From UBA7672 sp038326205 (GTDB lineage Bacteria > Pseudomonadota > Alphaproteobacteria > Caulobacterales > Hyphomonadaceae), in assembly GCA_038326205.1 (NCBI GenBank), contig JBBQJV010000004.1, positions 1-64,000 on the forward strand: 64,000 nucleotides of DNA, written 5' to 3'. Position numbers and translations under genes: made by a program. Below the pieces are notes generated by a model, which had not been told where the DNA came from, made no database searches, and saw nothing but the letters and a program-made list of their open reading frames with translations. Numbering within the stretch: the first letter of the stretch is position 1; every line of letters starts with the position of its first letter. Below, one piece after another: positions 7,673 through 15,629 of this stretch.

Positions 7673-9222
7673 TAGATCTGGGGAGCGCAAAGCCCGGAAG
7701 TATCCGCTGGTTGATGGCGCATGAGCTCCGCCTGTTCTGGCGGCGCGGAAAGATGCGGCCAAAGAGCGGCCTGATCCTGATCGGGCTCGTTCTGAGTCTG
7801 TGGCTGGTGCTCAGCTTCTTCTTCTTCCAGAAGATCGGGCCAATGATCCCGCCCCCACCCTTCCTGAACGGACCGGGCGACGGGCTGGCGCTGGCCGCAA
7901 TCAGCGTGGTGATGGGATTCATCGGGTCGGTAATGACGTCGGGGGCGATCCTGGCGGCGGTCGATGCGATCTACACGCGCAACGACCTCGATCTGTTGCT
8001 GTCCTCACCGGTATCGCCGTGGCGTGTGCTGGTTGTGAGATCCTCCGCCATCGCGGTTGGTGCGCTGCCACTCTATGCGGGAATGCTTGGACCGCCGCTG
8101 CTCTGGATGGCGGTGTTCTCCTCGCCGCTGTGGCTGTCGGCGATTGTGGTGCTTGCGACGCTGGCGTTTGTGGCGACCGGGCTGGCGCTGCTGATCGTGA
8201 CGGGATTGTTCCGCCTGATCGGGCCGCGCAGCACGCGGGTTCTGGCGCAGATCATCAGCGCGGTTGCAGGCGCGGCGGTGTTTCTTTCGTTCCAGTATTT
8301 CAACATCAGCGGGCGCGGAACGGGGGGCATGAATGAGGACGAGCTGGCCGCGATGATCGCCGGGCTCCATCTCGATCCGCAGGCGTGGTGGATGTTTCCG
8401 GCGCGCGCCTTCACGGGCGACATTCCCTCGACGCTTCTGTGGCTGGTCGCAGTCGCCGTCTTGTTTCCGTTTGGCGTCTTTGTCTTCAGTCGCAGTTTCG
8501 TCGCTGATGCGGCGGCCGCCTCCGCGATGGGCAAGAGGAAGCGCGTGGCGGATGTGCGCGTCGCCAACGTACATGGCGGCGTGATGCAGTCGGTGGTGCG
8601 CAAAGAGTTGCGCCTGCTGGCGCGCGATCCGCTGTTGCTGTCGCAGGTGGGGCTGCAGCTGATCTATTTCATTCCGTTGGCCTTCATTCTGATCCGGCCG
8701 GATCGCGGCATGATCCTGACCGAAGCTGCGTTCGCGCCAGCGCTGACGTTACTAGCCGGGACGCTGGCGGGCAGCCTGACGTGGATCACGGTTTCGGCGG
8801 AAGACGCGCCTGACCTTCTGGCGTCTGCGCCGGTCTCCGCGAAAATGGTCGACCGTGCGAAATTCCTGTCGGCGGTCGTGCCAGTGCTGATGCTGATGGC
8901 GATACCCGTGGTGGTTTTGTTCGTGCGCGATGCGTGGGCGGGCGTGTGGACAGCGGGCGGCGTGATTGCGAGTTCGAACGCGGCCGCGCTGATCGGTTTG
9001 TGGCGGCGCGCGCCCGGAACACGTCGCGAGTTCGTGCGGCGGCGATCGAAGGGGACGCTGATGGCGGGGCTGGGTCAGGCGCTGGTGGCGATGGGCATCA
9101 CCGCAACGGCCGGGCTTGGCGCTTACGGCTGGCCGTGGCTGGCGATACTTCCGGCGATCATCGCAGCAGCGATGCTGGGCGCGCTTCACAAGCCCGCGCC
9201 CAGCGCCGTTTCGCTGGTCTAA
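7669..9222 (+). CDS. ABC exporter permease (ABC-2 like, about 12 membrane segments)
   Basis: Membrane partner of the preceding ATPase, 517 residues. It begins with the pattern seen in such permeases, WLMAHELRLFWRRGK before the first hydrophobic helix, and repeats it in the middle with MQSVVRKELRLLARDPLLLS, so two half-transporters of about six helices seem to be fused. ATGA overlap with the ATPase gene shows translational coupling. No substrate-binding gene is adjacent, which fits an exporter. The cargo is unknown. The stop lies only 10 bases from that of the convergent dehydrogenase gene. Confidence 0.85.
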   Translation: MIDLGSAKPGSIRWLMAHELRLFWRRGKMRPKSGLILIGLVLSLWLVLSFFFFQKIGPMIPPPPFLNGPGDGLALAAISVVMGFIGSVMTSGAILAAVDAIYTRNDLDLLLSSPVSPWRVLVVRSSAIAVGALPLYAGMLGPPLLWMAVFSSPLWLSAIVVLATLAFVATGLALLIVTGLFRLIGPRSTRVLAQIISAVAGAAVFLSFQYFNISGRGTGGMNEDELAAMIAGLHLDPQAWWMFPARAFTGDIPSTLLWLVAVAVLFPFGVFVFSRSFVADAAAASAMGKRKRVADVRVANVHGGVMQSVVRKELRLLARDPLLLSQVGLQLIYFIPLAFILIRPDRGMILTEAAFAPALTLLAGTLAGSLTWITVSAEDAPDLLASAPVSAKMVDRAKFLSAVVPVLMLMAIPVVVLFVRDAWAGVWTAGGVIASSNAAALIGLWRRAPGTRREFVRRRSKGTLMAGLGQALVAMGITATAGLGAYGWPWLAILPAIIAAAMLGALHKPAPSAVSLV

Positions 9223-9232
9223 CGAGCCAAGG

Positions 9233-10555
9233 CTAGACCTTGATCGATTGGGCCGGCAGGTCGGCGAACTTGCGGCCGTCATTCGCCATCGAGCGCAGCA
9301 GGCTGGAGACCTTGATCTCCGGCACGACTTTCGAGACGCGCTCGGTGATTTCGAGGACGCGCTGCAGACCGACCTTGTCGCCAAGGAACATCGGTCCGCC
9401 CTTGTCTTGCGGGAAGCCATAGCCGTTGAGCCAGGTGACATCAATGTCGCCCGAACGTTGTGCCATACCCTCTTCCAGAATGGCGGCGCCTTCGTTGATC
9501 ATCGGGAAGATGCACTCTTCGAGGATTTCTTCCCTGCTGACCGTGCGCGAGACAACGCCGGACTTGGCGGCGTATTCCCGCACGATGGCTTCGACTTCCG
9601 GCGAGGGGCGGCTGACGCGGTTTTCGTCATAGTCGTAGTAACCCGCGCCGGACTTCTGGCCGCGACGTGGTGTGCGTTCGCAGATCATGTCGCGCAGCGG
9701 ATTGGCCGTCTTGGCGCCGGGCTTCCAGCCGATGTCGAGACCGGCGAGGTCGGACATCTGGTAGGGCCCCATTTTAAACCCGAACGCGTTGAACGCCGCG
9801 TCGATGTCCCACGGCATCGCGCCAGCCTGCACGAGATAGCCTGCAGACTGGCCACGGCGCGCCAGCATGCGGTTGCCGATGAAGCCGGGGCAGACGCCAG
9901 CAAGCGCTGCGACCTTGCCGATCCTCTTCGCGAGATCCATAGCCGTGGCGACGACCGTATCTGACGTGTGTTTCGCGCGCACGATTTCGAGCAGCTTCAT
10001 CACGTTGGCCGGCGAGAAGAAGTGCAGGCCGATCACGTCCTGCGGGCGCTTGGTCACCGAGGCGATCTCGTTGATGTCGAGATAGGAGGTGTTGGTGGCG
10101 AGGATCGCGCCGGGTTTGCAGATCTTGTCGAGGTCCGCGAAGATTTCCTTCTTGATCGCCATGTCTTCGAAGATGGCTTCGATGATCAGGTCGCAGTCAG
10201 CGAGATCAGCGCGGTTGAGGGTGCCATTGAGCAGCCCCATGCGAACGCCGACTTCTTCCTGCGGGAAGCGGCCTTTGTCGGCCGAGTTCTGGTAGTTCTT
10301 GCGAATCACGCCGAGGCCGCGATCGAGCGCCGCTTGTTGCACTTCAACCATCGTCACGGCGATGCCGACATTGGCGAAGTTCATCGAGATGCCGCCGCCC
10401 ATGGTGCCGGCGCCGAGCACGCCCACTTTCAGGATTGGCTTTATCGGCGTGCCCGCCGGCAGGCCCTTCACGTCCCACGCGGCCTTGGTGGAAGCGGAGA
10501 TGTAGGCGGAGATTTCGTCGGTGGGGGCGGCGGGGGCGGTAAGGGTGGCGGTCAT
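9233..10555 (-). CDS. 3-hydroxyacyl-CoA dehydrogenase, monofunctional
   Basis: Oxidises L-3-hydroxyacyl-CoA to 3-ketoacyl-CoA with NAD in beta-oxidation. The 440 residues correspond to the dehydrogenase half of FadB/FadJ: about 40 leading residues, the NAD site GAGTMG (48-53), LATNTSYLDI (152-161), the catalytic His178 in LHFFSP, the IGNRML segment, and both C-terminal helical domains. The N-terminal enoyl-CoA hydratase domain is absent, so a separate hydratase must supply the substrate. The gene is divergent from the TetR gene, whose palindromic operator lies in the shared 200-base gap. Confidence 0.92.
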   Translation of the reverse strand: MTATLTAPAAPTDEISAYISASTKAAWDVKGLPAGTPIKPILKVGVLGAGTMGGGISMNFANVGIAVTMVEVQQAALDRGLGVIRKNYQNSADKGRFPQEEVGVRMGLLNGTLNRADLADCDLIIEAIFEDMAIKKEIFADLDKICKPGAILATNTSYLDINEIASVTKRPQDVIGLHFFSPANVMKLLEIVRAKHTSDTVVATAMDLAKRIGKVAALAGVCPGFIGNRMLARRGQSAGYLVQAGAMPWDIDAAFNAFGFKMGPYQMSDLAGLDIGWKPGAKTANPLRDMICERTPRRGQKSGAGYYDYDENRVSRPSPEVEAIVREYAAKSGVVSRTVSREEILEECIFPMINEGAAILEEGMAQRSGDIDVTWLNGYGFPQDKGGPMFLGDKVGLQRVLEITERVSKVVPEIKVSSLLRSMANDGRKFADLPAQSIKV

Positions 10556-10727
10556 GGAGGTGTCCTCGACTAGAAAGGCGCGGGCATTCCCGCGTCCGGT
10601 TCTGTGTGAAAGCGCGTGTTTCCGTGCCGTGACGGCAGGCCGTCGTCAACTGACCGGGCAGATTCATCCCCGGGCGACAGGTCTTGCAAACATCTGCGAC
10701 ATTCGGACTGTAACCTGTCCCTACGTC

Positions 10728-10757
10728 ACATACTTGCTTGTTGGCAAACTAGTATGT
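10728..10757. promoter_or_regulatory. Candidate TetR operator (30-bp imperfect palindrome)
   Basis: Arms ACATACT (10728-10734) and AGTATGT (10751-10757) are perfect inverted repeats around a 16-base centre, and the symmetry continues partly inward (TTGCTT against AAACTA). The site overlaps the possible first ATG of the TetR gene and lies in the gap shared with the dehydrogenase gene. Autorepression and control of the divergent gene are the expected roles. Confidence 0.5.
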
Positions 10758-10768
10758 TGCAATGCGTC

Positions 10769-11422
10769 ATGAACCCTCGGAGGCATACCGGCAAGGACGA
10801 CGTGCTCGAAGCGACCGATTCTCAGCGCCAGACGCAGGCGGAGCGGCGGGAGGCGGCTGAGCGCGCCATCCTGCAGGCGGCGGAGAAGATTGTCGCTGAA
10901 CGCGGCCTCGAAGAGCTGAACATGAGCGATGTCGGCGAGGCTGCCGGCTATTCGCGCGCCCTACCCGGCCATTATTTCGGAACGAAAAGCGCGCTGATCC
11001 ACGCGCTCAGCGACCACATCCTCGCCGGTTACGCCGAGCGTATGCGCTCGGGCTCGACCGAGAGCCAGGGACTGGAAATGCTGTGCGATGTTGTTCGCTT
11101 CTGCATCGACGACGCCCTCCACAATCCGGTGGCTGTACGCGCCTACCAGATCATTCTGATCGGCGGTCTGACGCGGCCGGAACTGAAACCGATGGTCGAC
11201 CGCATAACCATGCAGTCGATCGACGACATTGCCGGTCTCATCATGCTGGCCCGTGAATTGGGCGAAGTGCGCGCCGATGTGAATGCACTGGCCGAAGCGG
11301 CCATCATAATTTCTTCTATCCGTGGAGTACTGTTTCAGTGGCTGATCAATCCCGATCACGTTTCCCTGTCGCACATGCGCGACTGCCTGATCACGAACGT
11401 CCGGACCATGCTGAAGGCCTGA
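10769..11422 (+). CDS. TetR/AcrR family regulator
   Basis: DNA-binding repressor with an N-terminal helix-turn-helix: AILQAAEKIVAERGLEELNMSDVGEAAGYSRALPGHYFGTKSALI is the textbook TetR pattern (helix 3 SRALPGHYF). The ligand domain is helical and not assignable. Two in-frame ATGs exist, at 10754 and 10769; the later one is preferred because the earlier lies inside the palindromic operator. The next gene's reading frame overlaps the 3' end, so regulator and downstream genes are probably one transcript. The position beside acyl-CoA enzymes suggests an acyl-CoA or aromatic ligand. Confidence 0.85.
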   Translation: MNPRRHTGKDDVLEATDSQRQTQAERREAAERAILQAAEKIVAERGLEELNMSDVGEAAGYSRALPGHYFGTKSALIHALSDHILAGYAERMRSGSTESQGLEMLCDVVRFCIDDALHNPVAVRAYQIILIGGLTRPELKPMVDRITMQSIDDIAGLIMLARELGEVRADVNALAEAAIIISSIRGVLFQWLINPDHVSLSHMRDCLITNVRTMLKA

Positions 11423-12639
11423 GCGAGCCCGCCGCTCGCAGCCTTGAGTATTGGGCCTCCGTGCGTGGCGATACGCCCGCGCTGTTCGATGGAACCGCAT
11501 CGCTGGGGTATCGCGACTGGAACGAGCATGCCGACATGCTGGCCGATGCGTTCGTCGCGCGCGGCCTTGGCGTTGATGATGTGATCGCGGTGCGTTGCCG
11601 GAACCGGATCGAATGGGCGGTGATCGCCCTGGCGTGCGCGAAGATCGACGCGCGCCTGCTGACGCTGGACGCCGACTTGCCGCCGCGCCTGCTGCGCGAG
11701 CGCCTGATCACGAGCCGGGCCTCCGCTGTGATCATCGGCGACACCGCGCCGATTCGCCTCGCAGCGGCGCTGGAGGGGCTGAGCCTGCGCCTGCGCTCTA
11801 GCATGGATGCGCCCTTCCCCGGCTTCTTCAATTTCTGGGACCTGTTCCCGCCCGTGGCCCAACGCCGCTTTGGCCGGGCGCAACCGTCCATAATGGCGTG
11901 GTCTTCAGGTCCCGGCGCGCGCGCCGTGGTTTTACCGCGACGCCGCAATGCAGCTGCGTCGATCTCACGGCCACCGATGCCGGATCATGGCGTGTCGCTG
12001 ATCACGACGCCGTTGCATCGCATCTGGGGCTGCGTGCAGTTCTGGAGCGCGCTTTCGGCTGGACGCTCCGTTGTGCTGACGCGCGCGTTCAATCCGGCCG
12101 AAGCTCTGAAGCTGATCGCGCAGCATCGCGTGACCAGCTGGTGCGCTCTGCCCGAAGCGTTCGCCGAGCTGCACCGGCTTGGCGCCGATGCCGTGTGCGA
12201 AGCCGACACCGGATCGCTGACGGAGGTCGTGATCGGCGGCGCGGCAGCGCCGTGGATCCTGAAGGCATGGCTGGTCGAGCAGTTCGGACCGATTGTCAGC
12301 GAAGCGTACGGATCGACGGAGGCGGGACTGATTTCGATTCTCGCCGCGCCCCGGTTCCAGGCCAAGCGCGGCAGTTGTGGCCGGCCCATTCGCGGCGCCT
12401 CGGTGGAAATCCGCGACCTCGATGGCCGCAGGTTGCCGCCGGGCATGATCGGCGAAATCTGGGCGCGCACGCCGCGCACGCTGGAATGCGAGATCGGCAA
12501 CGGGTCGATGCGGAGCCAACGCGACATTGCCGGGTTTGTCGCGACGGGTGACGCTGGCCGCGTCGACGATGATGGCTTTCTCTACATTACCGGCAGGGCC
12601 GTTGACGGTCCCGCCGGGGAAACCCGGGCGGCCGGATAG
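11338..12639 (+). pseudogene. AMP-dependent acyl-CoA ligase, truncated and motif-degenerate
   Basis: Homologue of ANL-superfamily ligases covering only the large N-terminal domain (433 residues against the usual 500-560). EAYGSTEAG (motif A5) and VATGDAGRVDDDGFLYITGR (A7/A8) are clear. The P-loop A3, normally YTSGTTGxPKG, reads AWSSGPGARAVV, so the Gly/Thr-rich loop and its lysine are lost. The protein stops just after the hinge GR, so the C-terminal domain with catalytic Lys (A10) is missing; no downstream frame supplies it, as the next gene starts 57 bases later. GTG at 11338 overlaps the TetR gene by 85 bases; GTG at 11461 is an alternative start. It is either a decaying gene or a non-adenylating relic with a binding role. 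Confidence 0.65.
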
Positions 12640-12696
12640 CCGGAAGCGTCTCGACCGGCTAACTAGTCTGCAAAAGACCAGAACCGGGAGAGAAAC

Positions 12697-13248
12697 ATGA
12701 AGCGGACCCTGATGGCGTTGGGCGCAGCCAGCGCATTGATGCTTGGCGCCTGCAGCAATGAAACAGCGAAGACGCCTGCGCCGGAAGCTGTGGCGACGCC
12801 TGTAGCCACGCTGACGCTGGCGCAGAAGGACCCGATGCTGTCGGCTGTCGGCCTCGGTGTCAGCGATCTTGCCAAGTCCACCGACTTCTATGTGACCGTG
12901 ATGGGCATGGAGAAGGTGCGCGCGTATCACCTCGACTACATGGACGAGGAGCTGCTGCGTTATCCCGATGGCGAGAGCTACATCGTTCTGATGCATTGGT
13001 CCGATGGGTCGCTGCGCAACTACAAGGACCTGCCGGTTAAGGTCGTCACCCGCTCGAGGGATCCGGCGGCGCTGCAGGAGAAGATCCGCGCGGCAGGCTA
13101 TGCGATAACGCGCGAGTATGCGCCAAGCGAAGCTGTCGGCGGCGCGGCTGTGGGGCTTGCAAAAGACCCGGACGGCTATGTGCTTGAACTCCTTCCGCTG
13201 CGCACGGCTGCGGTCGGCGCGGTCACCACGCCCGCAACCCCGAACTGA
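12697..13248 (+). CDS. VOC/glyoxalase-family lipoprotein
   Basis: A 183-residue protein with a lipoprotein signal: MKRTLMALGAASALMLGAC, lipobox LGAC, Cys19. After a short Ala/Pro/Thr spacer, one vicinal-oxygen-chelate unit runs from about residue 48 (AVGLGVSDLAKSTDFYVTVMG) to about 170 (DPDGYVLELLPL), which carries the typical metal-ligand Glu. VOC enzymes are glyoxalases, dioxygenases or binding proteins; an exported lipidated one is uncommon. GGGAGAG lies 7 bases from the ATG. It sits between the ligase remnant and a CMD-family gene. Confidence 0.8.
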   Translation: MKRTLMALGAASALMLGACSNETAKTPAPEAVATPVATLTLAQKDPMLSAVGLGVSDLAKSTDFYVTVMGMEKVRAYHLDYMDEELLRYPDGESYIVLMHWSDGSLRNYKDLPVKVVTRSRDPAALQEKIRAAGYAITREYAPSEAVGGAAVGLAKDPDGYVLELLPLRTAAVGAVTTPATPN

Positions 13249-13258
13249 GGTGCAACCC

Positions 13259-13828
13259 ATGAGACTTTCAAAACCCCGCATCACGCCACTGCAGGACAGC
13301 GAACTCGACGCTGAGCAGGTCGAGCGGCTGTCGAAGTCGCGCGGTAAGGATGGTTCGGTCCTCAACATCTTCCGCACGCTGGTGCGCGCGCCCGACGCTT
13401 TCCGCGCGTTCTCGTGGTGGGGCGGTTATGTGATGTCGCGCAATTCCCTGCCGGCGCGTGATCGCGAGATCGCCATCCTGCGCGTCGGTTGGCTATGCAA
13501 GTCGGGCTATGAGTGGACACAGCATCACCGCATCGCACTTCAGTCCGGGCTCGATGCAGCCGAGATCGAGCAGATCAAGGTTGGCGCCGGCGCCGCCGGA
13601 TGGTCGGCGGCGGAGAAAGCCATGCTGATCTCCGTCGACGATCTCAACCGCGATCATTTCGTCTCCAACGTCGCCTGGGCCGAATTGTCGAAACACTATT
13701 CGGAACGCCAGTGCATGGATCTGGTCTTCACGGTCGGCCAGTACACGCAGGTGTCCATGATCCTGAACTCGTTCGGCATCCAGGTCGAGGACGGCCAGAT
13801 CGTGGATCCCGAGCTGAAGGCATCGTGA
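13259..13828 (+). CDS. Carboxymuconolactone decarboxylase family protein
   Basis: Small helical protein (189 residues) of the CMD/AhpD superfamily. The core segment LPARDREIAILRVGWLCKSGYEWTQH carries the conserved Arg-Glu and the WxQH pair; the AhpD CxxC pair is not present, since only one Cys occurs in LCKSGYEW. Such stand-alone members often accompany SDRs and VOC proteins in aromatic or terpenoid catabolic clusters. ATG at 13259 lies 10 bases after the VOC gene's stop with AGG nearby, so the two are one operon. The exact reaction is not known. Confidence 0.82.
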   Translation: MRLSKPRITPLQDSELDAEQVERLSKSRGKDGSVLNIFRTLVRAPDAFRAFSWWGGYVMSRNSLPARDREIAILRVGWLCKSGYEWTQHHRIALQSGLDAAEIEQIKVGAGAAGWSAAEKAMLISVDDLNRDHFVSNVAWAELSKHYSERQCMDLVFTVGQYTQVSMILNSFGIQVEDGQIVDPELKAS

Positions 13829-13829
13829 C

Positions 13830-14642
13830 ATGACAGGACGTCTCGCAGGCAAGACCGCCATTATCGTCGGCGCGGGGCAGACCCCCGGTGAAACTATCGG
13901 CAATGGTCGCGCAATGGCCGTACTGTTTGCCCGTGAGGGTGCGACGGTGATGTGCGTCGATCGGCGCCTCGACAGTGCGCAAGAGACTGTCCGCATGATC
14001 GCAGATGAAAGCGCGCCAGATACGGGTCGCAAGGCATTTGCATTCGAGGCCGACGTGACCAACGGACCTGACTGCGCGGCGATCGCGCGCGAGGGTGTCG
14101 TGCGCTTGAAGCAGATCGACATTCTGGTGAACAATGTCGGCACCGGACGCGGCGACGCCCCGCCCCATGCGATCGAGGAAGATGCGTGGGATCGCATCAT
14201 GAACGTCAACCTCAAATCGATGGCGATGACGATCCGCCATGTGCTGCCGGTGATGCGCCAGCAAAAGTCAGGGGCGATCCTCAACATCTCATCGCTCGCG
14301 GCGATCGCGGGGCATCACATGGTAACTTACGAAGTTTCCAAGATGGCGGTGAACCGCCTGACGACTGTGGTGGCGTCAGGCAACGCCAAGCACGGCGTTC
14401 GCTGCAACGTCATCATGCCGGGTCTGATGGACACGCCCATGGCCATGACGGGAATCGCCGCCGCAAGTGGCAAGTCTGCCGAGCAGCTGCGCGCCGAACG
14501 CAATGCGCGGGTGCCGATGGGACACATGGGAACTGCCTGGGATACGGCCAACGCCGCCCTGTTCCTGTGTTCGGATGAGGCGCGTTTCATCACCGGCGCT
14601 GTGCTGCCGGTGGATGGTGGAACTTCGATAACGATTGGTTAG
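13830..14642 (+). CDS. Short-chain dehydrogenase/reductase
   Basis: NAD(P)-dependent oxidoreductase of 270 residues. The cofactor turn is a variant, GAGQTPGETIGNG (14-26), longer than the classical TGxxxGIG. NNVG is at 101-104 in place of NNAG, followed by the catalytic Ser154, Tyr167 and Lys171 (YEVSK). An Asp at 44 after the second strand favours NAD. PVDGGTSITIG closes the protein as in most SDRs. It begins one base after the stop of the CMD gene, so it is the last gene of this catabolic unit. Confidence 0.88.
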   Translation: MTGRLAGKTAIIVGAGQTPGETIGNGRAMAVLFAREGATVMCVDRRLDSAQETVRMIADESAPDTGRKAFAFEADVTNGPDCAAIAREGVVRLKQIDILVNNVGTGRGDAPPHAIEEDAWDRIMNVNLKSMAMTIRHVLPVMRQQKSGAILNISSLAAIAGHHMVTYEVSKMAVNRLTTVVASGNAKHGVRCNVIMPGLMDTPMAMTGIAAASGKSAEQLRAERNARVPMGHMGTAWDTANAALFLCSDEARFITGAVLPVDGGTSITIG

Positions 14643-14661
14643 GCCTCATTTCGGGGCCTTT
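14641..14661 (+). terminator. Weak candidate terminator
   Basis: AGGCCTC (14641-14647) and GGGGCCT (14653-14659) form a 7-bp stem with one G-U over a 5-base loop, overlapping the SDR stop codon. Only two Ts follow, so termination is uncertain. Confidence 0.35.
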
Positions 14662-14777
14662 ACCTGAGTTCCACAGACGGAACTTGTATGAGCCCGGCGT
14701 TTGTACACAGGTCGGGAAAGCGTTTTATTATAGTTCAGTGGTATTAATCATAGCTCTGGGTCACGTAGCGCGCGGAC

Positions 14778-15125
14778 ATGTTCAAGAAGACTGACACGGG
14801 AAAGCCTGATCCACTCGCGCAGCGCATGCGCAAGATCGCGGCCGTGTCTCAGGAAGACGTGACCTATTCGACAGTAACCCCCGGCGAAAAACGCTCCGAA
14901 CGAAAGCCTACCTTCAAGTCTGCAAGCCTTGCCTTCATCACGGGCGAGCGCGTGGAAGTGGTCGTAAAGAACGTGAGCGATACAGGCGCCCGCGTGGAGT
15001 TCATGCGCGACATGCAGCTGCCGGATCGCGTGCTGCTGTCGGAACCGACACTACGCCTGAAGACCTGGGCGTATGTTGTGTGGCAGACGCGCGGCGCGGC
15101 CGGCCTGCAATTCGTGAAGACCTGA
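14778..15125 (+). CDS. PilZ-domain protein
   Basis: A 115-residue cytoplasmic protein, most of it one PilZ domain, which binds cyclic di-GMP. The arginine-bearing loop is seen as KRSERKP near residue 37, and the D/NxSxxG motif as NVSDTGARVEF near 66. It ends with the usual AYVVWQTRGAAGLQFV strand pair. The first Arg pair is not the canonical RxxxR, so nucleotide binding may be altered. It stands alone between the SDR and DUF983 genes; no weighty ribosome-binding site is visible. Confidence 0.8.
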   Translation: MFKKTDTGKPDPLAQRMRKIAAVSQEDVTYSTVTPGEKRSERKPTFKSASLAFITGERVEVVVKNVSDTGARVEFMRDMQLPDRVLLSEPTLRLKTWAYVVWQTRGAAGLQFVKT

Positions 15126-15206
15126 CACAGCCGCTGACCTGAAGCTAACCGGGTTGCGACGAAGCGCGGGATCGACGCTGGGCCCGGACCGCAGCAGTAT
15201 GCCCCG

Positions 15207-15623
15207 ATGAACAACACGCTCGACGAACCCCATCGCGACACATGGCTAGCGGCCCGGCGCGGACTGCGCGTGCGTTGTCCGGCGTGCGGCCAGGGAAAGC
15301 TGTTGGCGGGTTATCTGCGTCCTGCGGCCGCCTGCAGCGAATGTGGCGAGCCAACCGGCGAGATCCGCGCTGACGATGCTCCGGCGTGGGCGACGATCCT
15401 GCTGGTCGGGCACATCGTGGCGCCGCTGTTCTTCCTGTTCGCCACGCAGGACCCGCAAGTCGGTCTGATGGCCTTCTTCCTAATCGCGACTGTGGTGTTG
15501 GGGCTGACGTTTTTCTTGCTGCCGCGCATGAAGGGGCTGTTCGTCGGCCTCATCTGGGCAACGCGCGCAGGCGAGACCACCGCCGAGATGGACTCGCCCG
15601 CTCAGTTCGATCAAAGGCGCTGA
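15207..15623 (+). CDS. DUF983 family membrane protein
   Basis: A 138-residue protein of a family common in alphaproteobacteria. Two CxxC pairs, CPACGQGKLL (29-38) and CSECGEP, form a probable zinc knuckle, followed by two membrane segments (about 60-80 and 85-105). A charged tail lies in the cytoplasm. Family members are often near cytochrome oxidase genes, but not here. The function is unknown. It converges with the RND pump gene with 6 bases between the stops. Confidence 0.85.
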   Translation: MNNTLDEPHRDTWLAARRGLRVRCPACGQGKLLAGYLRPAAACSECGEPTGEIRADDAPAWATILLVGHIVAPLFFLFATQDPQVGLMAFFLIATVVLGLTFFLLPRMKGLFVGLIWATRAGETTAEMDSPAQFDQRR

Positions 15624-15629
15624 TCCGAT

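Noticed and set aside
12600..12696. Frameshift as explanation for the short acyl-CoA ligase
   Set aside because: Only about 57 bases remain before the next gene, so the missing 100-residue domain is not encoded in any frame.
11965..13377. 470-codon open frame on the minus strand
   Set aside because: It runs opposite the ligase remnant, VOC and CMD genes, all of which have recognisable domains; composition is shadow-like.
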